Assembly: GCA_005888925.1 (NCBI GenBank)
Contig: VBCP01000424.1
Location: 1 to 5,821 of the forward strand
Direction of reading: 5' to 3'
Source of the DNA: Betaproteobacteria bacterium
GTDB taxonomy: Bacteria; Pseudomonadota; Gammaproteobacteria; Burkholderiales; SG8-39
Length of the DNA stretch: 5,821 nucleotides
Shown in pieces: positions 1 through 5,599 of this stretch. The notes beneath the pieces are model-generated. The model ran no database searches. It saw nothing but the letters and a program-made list of their open reading frames with translations, and had not been told where the DNA came from. Made by a program: the position numbers and the translations under genes. Within the stretch, counting starts at the first letter, position 1. The number at the start of each line of letters is the position of its first letter.

Positions 1-2
1 TG

Positions 3-785
3 GTCGACAACCGGCCCGGCGGCGCGCTCACCATCGGCATCGACGCGGTCGCGAAGAGCACGCCCGACGGCTACACCATCGGCATGGGCCCGGTCGGCGC
101 GCTCGCCATCACGCGCCACATGGTCGAGAAACTGCCCTACGACATCGAGCGCGACCTGCAGCCGGTCGCGCTGATCACCACCGGCTACATGCTGCTCGCG
201 GCGTCGCCCAAGGCGCCATTCACGAGCGTGCGCGAGCTGATCGATTACGCGAAGCGCAACCCAGGAAAACTGTCGAACGCGTCATCCAGCAACGGCTCGC
301 CCGGGCACGTCAGCGGCGAGCTCTTCAAATACATGACCGGCACCGACATCGTCCACGTGCCCTACAAGGGTGGCGCCGGCGCGATCGCCGATCTCATCGC
401 CGGCAACGTGCAGCTCATGTTCGAGAGCACCAACTCCATCGCGCCGCACGTCAAGGCCGGGCGCGTGCGCGCGCTCGCCGTCACCGGCGCGCAGCGCGCG
501 CAGAGCCTGCCCGAAGTGCCGACACTGATGGAGGCCGGCGTTCCCGGCTACGAGGTGACGGCGTGGACCGGCGTCATCGCGCCCGCCGGCCTGCCGCGCG
601 CGGTGCTTGACCGGTTGAATAGTGCGGTGAACGCCGCCATCGCGGAGCCCAACACGAAAGAACGGCTCGCGCAGCTCGGCAGCGAGGGCGGCGGCGGTTC
701 TCCAGAGGACTACGCGGCGCTCATCCGGCGCGATTCGGCGAAGTGGGCCGACGTCGTGAGGCGCTCCGGCGCGCGGATTGATTGA
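3..785 (+). CDS. Bug-family (TctC-like) periplasmic solute-binding receptor, 5' end outside window
   Basis: The reading frame is open from base 3, so the gene begins upstream; an internal ATG at 84 is not the true start. About 260 residues are visible and the family is usually about 320, so roughly 60 N-terminal residues with the signal peptide are missing. Family marks seen directly: an early DNRPGGALTIG segment followed by STPDGYTIG, then YDIERDLQPVALI, the ligand-pocket signature HVPYKGGAGAIADLIAG, GRVRALAVTG, LPEVPTLMEAGVPGYEV, and the C-terminal AKWADVVRRSGARID. Bug proteins are periplasmic receptors for carboxylates or similar small molecules. Some feed TctAB tripartite tricarboxylate transporters, but many are orphans, and no TctA/TctB gene is visible here. 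The ligand cannot be read from sequence. The stop overlaps the TTG start of the following transporter gene, which suggests translational coupling. Confidence 0.93.
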   Translation, partial: VDNRPGGALTIGIDAVAKSTPDGYTIGMGPVGALAITRHMVEKLPYDIERDLQPVALITTGYMLLAASPKAPFTSVRELIDYAKRNPGKLSNASSSNGSPGHVSGELFKYMTGTDIVHVPYKGGAGAIADLIAGNVQLMFESTNSIAPHVKAGRVRALAVTGAQRAQSLPEVPTLMEAGVPGYEVTAWTGVIAPAGLPRAVLDRLNSAVNAAIAEPNTKERLAQLGSEGGGGSPEDYAALIRRDSAKWADVVRRSGARID

Positions 786-1991
786 AGCTGCTCGACGAAC
801 GCCCGGAGGAGCATGTTCCGCTGATCAAGCGCCTCGGCCCGGGGCTCATCACCGGCGCGGCGGACGACGATCCGAGCGGCATCGCCACCTATTCGCAGGC
901 CGGCGCGCAATACGGCTACGGCCTGCTGTGGTCGGTGCTCTTCACCACGCCGCTGATGATCGGCATTCAGGTGATCAGCGCGCGCATCGGCCGGGTCACC
1001 GGGCACGGGCTCGCCGCCAACATCCGCGAGCATTTCCCGCGGCCGCTGCTCTACTTCGTCGTCGGCCTGCTCGCCGCCGCCAACACGCTCAACATCGCCG
1101 CCGATCTTGGCGCCATGGGCAACGCGCTCGAGCTGATCGCCGGCGGCGCGAGCCAGATCTACATCGTGCTGTTCGCGCTCGTCTCCCTCAGCCTGCAGGT
1201 CTTCATCCCCTTTCCGCGCTATGCGCCGTTCCTCAAGTGGCTGACGCTCGCGCTGCTGGCCTATGTCGGCACGGTGCTGGTGGTGCACGTCTCGCTGGAG
1301 GAGATGCTCGCCGGGGCGCTGCTGCCGCGCCTTTCGCGCAGCGGCGAATACGCCGCCATGTTCGTCGCGGTGCTCGGCACGACCATCAGCCCGTACCTCT
1401 TCTTCTGGCAGGCGTCGCAGGACGCACCTGCGGCGCATCAAGATCGACACCTACGTCGGCATGATCTACTCGAACCTGATCGCGCTCTGCATCATGCTGA
1501 CGACGGCGGTGACCCTGCATGCCGCCGGCACCACCGACATCACCACCGCCGAGCAGGCGGCGCAGGCGCTGCGGCCGATTGCCGGGCCCTTCGCCTTCGA
1601 GCTCTTCGCCCTCGGCATCATCGGCACGGGACTGCTGGCGGTGCCGGTGCTCGCGGGCTCTGCGGCGTACGCGGTAGCGGAGAGCCTGCGCTGGCCGATC
1701 GGCTTGGGCCTCACGCTCGTCGAAGCGCGCGGCTTCTACCTGATCCTGAGCGCGTCCACGCTTCTCGGCGTGGCGATCGACTTCTCGGGCGTCGATTCGA
1801 TCCGCATGTTGCTCTGGGCGGCGATGGTGAACGGCGTGATCTCGGTGCCGATCATGGCCGTGATGATGCTGCTGGCGGTCAAGCCGGCGGTGATGGGCTC
1901 GTTCGTCATCAGCACACGGCTGCGCGTGCTCGGCTGGCTTGCCACCGGCGTCATGGCCGGCGCGGTGGCGGCCATGTTCGTCCTGAACTGA
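782..1991 (+). pseudogene. Nramp-family divalent metal transporter, frame broken near 1421-1427
   Basis: Two frames together encode one Nramp-type membrane protein. The first runs from TTG 782 to about 1420 (213 residues); the second from about 1428 to the TGA at 1989-1991 (187 residues). The first contains LGPGLITGAADDDPSG (DPSG at residues 30-33, in the place of the TM1 metal motif DPGN), several hydrophobic helices, and TM6 with GTTISPYLFFWQASQ (residues 199-213). The second resumes with LRRIKIDTYVGMIYSN and continues through further helices to a natural-looking C terminus. From what I recall of homologues, they carry roughly 15-20 charged cytoplasmic residues between WQASQ and LRRI; here that loop is essentially absent and the frame shifts. 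I see no slippery heptamer, so programmed frameshifting is unlikely. An out-of-frame deletion or an assembly error fits better. TTG 782 is the best start: it overlaps the upstream stop, and the nearby ATG at 813 is out of frame and soon closed. Confidence 0.85.
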
Positions 1992-2048
1992 CTCGTTCGA
2001 GCCAAGTGGGCCGAGGTGCTGAAGCGCTCCGGCGCACGCATCGACTAG
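1992..2048 (+). pseudogene. 3' relic of a Bug-family receptor gene
   Basis: Directly after the transporter stop codon, the same frame reads LVR and then AKWAEVLKRSGARID followed by TAG (2001-2048). This is the characteristic C-terminal end of a Bug receptor. It matches the last 15 residues of the upstream receptor at 12 of 15 positions, and the other three are conservative changes. At the DNA level, by hand count, 37 of 48 bases agree with 738-785. That is too diverged for a recent local duplication, so it is probably the stump of a separate Bug paralogue whose body was lost or displaced. It has no start codon or ribosome-binding site and is too short to work as a receptor. The DNA between the transporter stop and the response regulator is otherwise featureless to my eye. 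Confidence 0.72.
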
Positions 2049-2154
2049 GCTTTCCGGATGTAAAAAGATGTTGTGGGCGCGGCGGTCGGCGAATCGGTCA
2101 CGCCGGGCGAACGCATCGCTGGACTATGATCCTGCAGGCGGTAATTGCATCTTC

Positions 2155-2160
2155 GGGGAG
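2155..2160 (+). promoter_or_regulatory. Ribosome-binding site that fixes a TTG start
   Basis: GGGGAG ends six bases before TTG 2167. The frame is open back to an ATG at 2068, but that ATG has only a weak purine stretch before it. The residues it would add look unlike a receiver domain. This site therefore favours the TTG as the start of the response regulator. Confidence 0.6.
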
Positions 2161-2166
2161 ACTTCA

Positions 2167-2568
2167 TTGAATCAGGATAAGAAGCCGGCCGACACGCGAG
2201 TCCTTATTGCCGACGACCACCGCGACTCGGTGCTCACGCTCGGCATTCTGCTCCGGAGCGAGGGCTATCAGGTCGAGCTCGTCGAGAGCGGCAAGCAGGC
2301 GCTGCTGCAGACCGACCGGTTTCGCCCGCACGTCGTGCTCCTCGACATCGAAATGCCCGACTGCAGCGGCTATGACGTGGCGCAGGAACTGAATCGCCGC
2401 TACGGCAACGAGTGTCCGGTGCTCGTTGCGGTCACTTCCCACGATCAGGACGAGGACCGGCGGACCGCGGAAAAAAGCGGGTTCGACCATTTCGTCGCGA
2501 AGCCCTACAGCCCCTGGGCGATGCTCAAGCTGCTGCAAGGCCTCGCGCTGACGGCGAGCCGCAACTAG
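2167..2568 (+). CDS. Stand-alone CheY-like response regulator (receiver domain only)
   Basis: From TTG 2167 the protein has 133 residues, the size of a single receiver (REC) domain with no output domain. The phosphorylation machinery is complete: acidic pair D16-D17 (VLIADDH), phospho-acceptor D60 in VVLLDIEMPDCSGYD, switch threonine T90 (VAVTSH), F109 and conserved K112 (HFVAKPY). Such proteins take phosphate from a histidine kinase or phosphorelay and act by protein-protein contact in the cytoplasm rather than by binding DNA. No kinase is encoded nearby, so the partner is elsewhere. The gene stands alone on this strand and converges on the next receptor gene, their stop codons sharing the CTAG at 2565-2568. 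A TATGAT at 2125-2130 could be a -10 element, but I find no matching -35. A longer form starting at ATG 2068 (166 aa) is possible but less likely. Confidence 0.88.
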   Translation: MNQDKKPADTRVLIADDHRDSVLTLGILLRSEGYQVELVESGKQALLQTDRFRPHVVLLDIEMPDCSGYDVAQELNRRYGNECPVLVAVTSHDQDEDRRTAEKSGFDHFVAKPYSPWAMLKLLQGLALTASRN

Positions 2569-3509
2569 TCGAACTTCAGGTTCGCTTTTCTCACCACGCC
2601 GCGCCACTTCTCGACCTCGGCCGGGAAGAAGCGCTTGAACTCCGCCGGGCTCGACTCGAACAGCGACACGCCCGCGCCCTGCAGCTTGTCGCGCGTTTCG
2701 GCTAGCGCGAGCGTCGCCTGGATGTCGGCCGCGATCTTCGCGCCGAGCTCCGCTGGAGTCGACGCGGGGGCGAAGAAGCCCTGCCAGAGCGTCGCCTCGT
2801 AGTCGGGCAAGCCCTGCTCGGCCACGGTCGGTATGTCCGGCGCGCCGGGGAAACGCGCCTTGCTTGTCACGCCGAGAGCGCGCGCACGTCCCGCCTTGGC
2901 GAGCGGCAGGCCGACCGGCATCCCGGCGAAGTAGTACCCGATGCGCCCACCCATGACGTCGGTCGCCGCGGGCGCGCCGCCCTTGTAGGGCACGTGGATC
3001 GCGCTGATGCCGGCCATCAGATTGAAGAGCTCGCCGCACAGATGGTCGGAGTTGCCGACGCCGGATGAGGCGAAGCTCAGCCTCCCCGGCTCGGCCTTCG
3101 CCCGCGCGATGAGCTCACGCACGCTCTTCGCCGGGAACTCGGGCGCGACGATGAGGATGTGCGGCGTCGCGGCCACCGGAGCGAGCGGCAGCAAGTCGCG
3201 CTCCGCGTTGAAAGGCAAATTCGGCAGCGCCGCCGCGCTGATCGCGAGGCCGTTCTGCGCGAAGAGCAGCGTGTAGCCGTCGGCCGGGGCCTTCGCCACG
3301 GCGTCGGCGGCGAGGTTGCCCGCGGCGCCGGCGCGCGTCTCGACATAGACATTCTGCTTCCAGTAGGCACCGAGGCGATCGGCCATCACCCGCCCGACGA
3401 TGTCGGTCGAGCTGCCCGCGGCGTAGCCGACGACGACGCGCACCGGCTTCGCCGGGTACTGCGCATGGGCCGCGCAAGCGGCGAAGAGCAGGATGAGCAG
3501 GGCTCGCAT
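2565..3509 (-). CDS. Bug-family (TctC-like) periplasmic solute-binding receptor, complete
   Basis: This is a complete 314-residue receptor, the normal family length. It begins with a short signal peptide (residues 1-16, cleavage after AHA before Q17). The mature start YPAKPVRVVVGYAAGSSTD includes D36, the position that usually contacts the ligand carboxylate. Further family marks are ADGYTLL (76-82), a GNSDHLCGELF segment (152-162), HVPYKGGAPAATDVMGG (172-188), GRARALGVTS, APDIPTVAEQGLPDYEA, and a C terminus ending VVRKANLKFD. The ATG at 3509 has a GAGG ribosome-binding site about six bases upstream. It follows the stop of the SMP-30-type gene by only 2 bases, so the two are almost certainly co-transcribed. 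No TctA/TctB membrane subunits are visible, making it an orphan receptor here. Its ligand is unknown; an acid produced or consumed by the neighbouring hydrolase is a reasonable guess. A cysteine in the signal peptide (C12) does not form a good lipobox. Confidence 0.94.
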   Translation of the reverse strand: MRALLILLFAACAAHAQYPAKPVRVVVGYAAGSSTDIVGRVMADRLGAYWKQNVYVETRAGAAGNLAADAVAKAPADGYTLLFAQNGLAISAAALPNLPFNAERDLLPLAPVAATPHILIVAPEFPAKSVRELIARAKAEPGRLSFASSGVGNSDHLCGELFNLMAGISAIHVPYKGGAPAATDVMGGRIGYYFAGMPVGLPLAKAGRARALGVTSKARFPGAPDIPTVAEQGLPDYEATLWQGFFAPASTPAELGAKIAADIQATLALAETRDKLQGAGVSLFESSPAEFKRFFPAEVEKWRGVVRKANLKFD

Positions 3510-3511
3510 GG

Positions 3512-4426
3512 TTACCTCATCGAGAACATTTTCTTGCCGGCCACCGGCATCTCGGCGGTGAGGATCTCGCCGTTGGCCGAATCGGTGATGTAAAGCGTCT
3601 TGCCGCGAAAGGCGATGTTGGTCATCAGCCGATGCTCTTTCCCGGCGTGGACCAGATGCGTCGGCAGGCAGTTCGCGTCGAAGCGCCAGATGCCGACGCC
3701 GAGATGGCAGACGAGCAATCCGTCCTCGTCGTCCACCTCGATGCCGTCGGGGCCGGCATGGCCGCCCGAGAGCTGGATCGCGACGCCGGTCTTCGAGGGC
3801 GTGCCGCCCGCCATGAGCGGCAGGCGCCAGACCTGCTGGGCGCGCGTGATGGCGACGTAGGCCTGGCTGTTCTTCTTGTTGAGCGTGATGCCGTTCGGCG
3901 AGGGCGCGTTCGCCACCAGCTTCTGCAGCTCGCTGTTCGCTCTCAAGCGCCAGACGCGCCCGGTGGGGTCGGCGATGCCGCTCTGGCCCTGGTCGGTGAA
4001 GTAGAGGTCGCCGTTGTCGGCGAAGTGCAGGTCGTTCAGGCCCTTGAAGCTCTCGCTGAACGCGGTTTCCACCACCGGCTCGACGCGCCCGGTCTTGGGG
4101 CTGAGCGCGAGCAGCCCCCGGTGGTAGTCGGCGATGAAGGCGCGGCCGTCGCGGTGGAACTTGAGCCCGTTCGGCCAGCCGTCGTAGTGCGCCGCGAGTT
4201 CCCATTCGCCCTTGCGGTCGATGCGGAAGATGCGCCCGAACGGGATGTCGACGCACCACAGATTGCCCTGCCGGTCGAAGGACGGGCCTTCCAGGAAGCT
4301 GTCCAACGCGGCGCCCTGGCGGTTGGGGTCCGACCAGGCGGTGCGTCGCTTCTTGCGAAACTTGGCCGGCAGCGAGGTAAAGCGCTTCACCTCGATCTTC
4401 TTTACCGGCTGGAAGGGATTCAGCAT
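3512..4426 (-). CDS. SMP-30/gluconolactonase-type (LRE family) beta-propeller hydrolase
   Basis: From ATG 4426 the protein has 304 residues, usual for the family, and no signal peptide, so it is probably cytoplasmic. The sequence reads as a six-bladed propeller with the family metal-site residues in place: E46 in FLEGPSFD, N131 in GLNDLHF, N178 in SPNGI and D227 in GPDGIEVD. Other blade motifs are VDIPFGRIFRI (59-69), WPNGLKF (84-90), LYFTDQG (141-147) and LYITDSANGEIL (278-289). Relatives hydrolyse sugar lactones or similar cyclic esters using a divalent metal; the substrate is not predictable here. The frame extends upstream to a TTG at 4477, but that would run nearly to the divergent gene and adds unconserved-looking residues. 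No ribosome-binding site precedes ATG 4426. The gene heads a two-gene operon with the Bug receptor 2 bases downstream, suggesting joint uptake and processing of one compound class (inference). Confidence 0.88.
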   Translation of the reverse strand: MLNPFQPVKKIEVKRFTSLPAKFRKKRRTAWSDPNRQGAALDSFLEGPSFDRQGNLWCVDIPFGRIFRIDRKGEWELAAHYDGWPNGLKFHRDGRAFIADYHRGLLALSPKTGRVEPVVETAFSESFKGLNDLHFADNGDLYFTDQGQSGIADPTGRVWRLRANSELQKLVANAPSPNGITLNKKNSQAYVAITRAQQVWRLPLMAGGTPSKTGVAIQLSGGHAGPDGIEVDDEDGLLVCHLGVGIWRFDANCLPTHLVHAGKEHRLMTNIAFRGKTLYITDSANGEILTAEMPVAGKKMFSMR

Positions 4427-4488
4427 GGAATGCGGCGGAGAATAAGGGTGTTCACCCACAGACCGCAACGAATCCAACGGAGACCCGC
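4427..4488. promoter_or_regulatory. Divergent intergenic region with inverted repeat (candidate operator)
   Basis: These 62 bases separate the starts of two divergent genes and must hold at least part of their promoters. A perfect inverted repeat, GGGTG-TT-CACCC, lies at 4446-4457. On the minus strand a weak promoter pair can be drawn: TTGCGG (plus-strand bases 4463-4468) and TATTCT (4439-4444) with an 18-base spacer. The repeat would lie in that spacer, as repressor sites often do. For the plus-strand gene, GGAGA at 4479-4483 is a good ribosome-binding site five bases before ATG 4489; I see no convincing plus-strand -10. The repeat is short and could be chance. Confidence 0.35.
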
Positions 4489-5070
4489 ATGAGAACGCTT
4501 GCCGTCCTGCTCCTCGCCATAGCCACCTCCACCGCGTTCGCGCAGACCAACGTGCGCCTGCGCGGCACCATCACCGCGCTGAAAGGCGACGTCCTGATGG
4601 TCAAGTCGCGCGACGGCCGCGACATCCAGCTCAATCTCGCGCCGGATGCCCAGGTCGTGACCGCGAAGAAGACCACGCTCGCCGAGATGGGGCCGAATGC
4701 CTACGTCGGCGTCACCTCGGTGAAGGGTCCCGATGGCCGCATGGTCGCCAAAGAAGTCCATGCCATCGGGCCGCAGGTGCCGCAGATGCACGGAGCTTGG
4801 GACTCCATTCCGAATTCCATGATGACCAACGCCAACATCACCAGCACCGCGCAGGCGAGTGGCGGCAACGAGATCACGCTCAAGTACAAGGACGGCGAGC
4901 AGAAGATCCTGGTGACGCCCGAGACCGAGGTGGTGACCTTCGTGCCCGGCACGCGAGCCGACCTCAAGCCCGGCGAGACGATCTTCAGCGGCGCGCGCGT
5001 CGAAGGCGACGGCAAGTTCATGGCGGCGCGCGTAGCGGTGAGCAAAGATGGCGTCAAGCCGCCTCAGTAG
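4489..5070 (+). CDS. Exported protein of two beta-rich (DUF5666-like) modules, function unknown
   Basis: This 193-residue protein has a clear signal peptide (residues 1-18, cleavage AFA before Q19), so it is exported, probably to the periplasm. The mature part contains two copies of one module. Copy 1 (about 22-93) runs RGTITALKGDVLMVKSRDG, then a strand, LAEMGPNAYVGVTS, a PDG turn and a final AKEV strand. Copy 2 (about 115-184) runs ITSTAQASGGNEITLKYKDG, VTPETEVVTFVPG, LKPGETIFSG, a GDG turn and AARVAV. The linker holds WDSIPNSMMTNA. The pattern recalls the small OB-fold-like DUF5666 module often found in exported bacterial proteins, but I cannot confirm the family. I see no catalytic motif or metal-binding cysteines. 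ATG 4489 follows GGAGA at 4479-4483. Its 3' end overlaps a paralogous gene by 23 bases, so the two are probably co-expressed. Confidence 0.82.
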   Translation: MRTLAVLLLAIATSTAFAQTNVRLRGTITALKGDVLMVKSRDGRDIQLNLAPDAQVVTAKKTTLAEMGPNAYVGVTSVKGPDGRMVAKEVHAIGPQVPQMHGAWDSIPNSMMTNANITSTAQASGGNEITLKYKDGEQKILVTPETEVVTFVPGTRADLKPGETIFSGARVEGDGKFMAARVAVSKDGVKPPQ

Positions 5071-5599
5071 GCTCGCGCTTCTCCTAGTACTGGCCGCGGC
5101 AACCGCCGCGGCCCAGGCGCCGACGCGCGTGCGCGGCAAGATCACGGCGGTCGATGGCGACACGATCACCGTCGACGGAAGCGCGCGCGTGCGCATCGGC
5201 GACAAGACCGAGATCGTCTACACGCAGCCGATCGGGCTCGCCGACATCAAGCCCGGCGATTTTCTCGGCGTCACATCGACCAAAGGCCCCGGCGGTGCGC
5301 TCACCGCGACCGAGGTGCGCCGTTTTCCGAAGCCGCTCAACCCCGGGCACCGGCCATTCGACGGGCGCGACGATCAGACGATGACCAACGCGACGGTCGG
5401 CGCGACGGTCCAGGCGGCGAAGGGCCGGGAGCTCACGCTGACCTACGAAGGCGGTGCGCAGAAGATCATGGTGCCGGAGAACGCGTCGGTGTCGACGCTG
5501 GTGCCGGGAAGCCGGGCGCAGCTCGTGCCGGGCGCGCCGGTGAACCTGACGATGGATGCGACCGGCGTAGCGCTACGCGTGCAGGTCAGCGCGCCTTAG
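5048..5599 (+). CDS. Exported paralogue of the preceding two-module protein, function unknown
   Basis: This 183-residue protein has a signal peptide (residues 1-22, cleavage after AAA before Q23). It is a diverged tandem paralogue of the gene before it. Shared features are the RGKITAVDGDTITV opening, LADIKPGDFLGVTS followed by a KGP turn, a TATEV strand, the MTNA linker motif at residues 112-115 (the same positions as in the neighbour), LTLTYEGGAQKIMVP, and a TLVPGSRAQLVPG segment. Module 1 is shorter, lacking the DG hairpin present in the neighbour. ATG 5048 lies inside the upstream gene. GGTGAG at 5037-5042 is a plausible ribosome-binding site, and no other start keeps the signal peptide. 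The 23-base overlap suggests translational coupling and perhaps a heteromeric pair (inference). The 3' end overlaps the convergent flavoprotein gene by 14 bases. Function is unknown. Confidence 0.8.
   Translation: MASSRLSRLALLLVLAAATAAAQAPTRVRGKITAVDGDTITVDGSARVRIGDKTEIVYTQPIGLADIKPGDFLGVTSTKGPGGALTATEVRRFPKPLNPGHRPFDGRDDQTMTNATVGATVQAAKGRELTLTYEGGAQKIMVPENASVSTLVPGSRAQLVPGAPVNLTMDATGVALRVQVSAP

Noticed and set aside
1411..1440. Programmed ribosomal frameshift in the transporter
   Set aside because: No slippery heptamer or obvious downstream stem is seen, and loop residues seem to be missing, which points to a deletion rather than recoding.
710..1450. Long minus-strand open frame antisense to the Bug/Nramp region
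   Set aside because: Its composition is Arg/Glu/Ala-rich, as expected for an antisense shadow in GC-rich DNA. It shows no family motif and overlaps well-supported genes.
2125..2130. TATGAT as a promoter -10 for the response regulator
   Set aside because: No -35 match occurs at 16-18 bases upstream and there is no extended -10, so the evidence is too weak to list as a feature.
2049..2166. Search for a terminator or small RNA between the Bug relic and the response regulator
   Set aside because: No GC-rich hairpin with a T-run and no conserved RNA motif could be recognised.
2164..3039. Minus-strand frame running through both the receptor and the response regulator
   Set aside because: It is an out-of-frame shadow of the Bug gene followed by antisense of the receiver domain; no coherent domain.
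3632..4492. Long plus-strand frame antisense to the SMP-30-type gene
   Set aside because: The sequence is low-complexity Val/Glu/Arg/Ala-rich, and the opposite strand carries a complete, motif-rich hydrolase.
5565..5578. The palindrome as a rho-independent terminator
   Set aside because: The stem has no loop bases to spare and no T-run follows on either strand.
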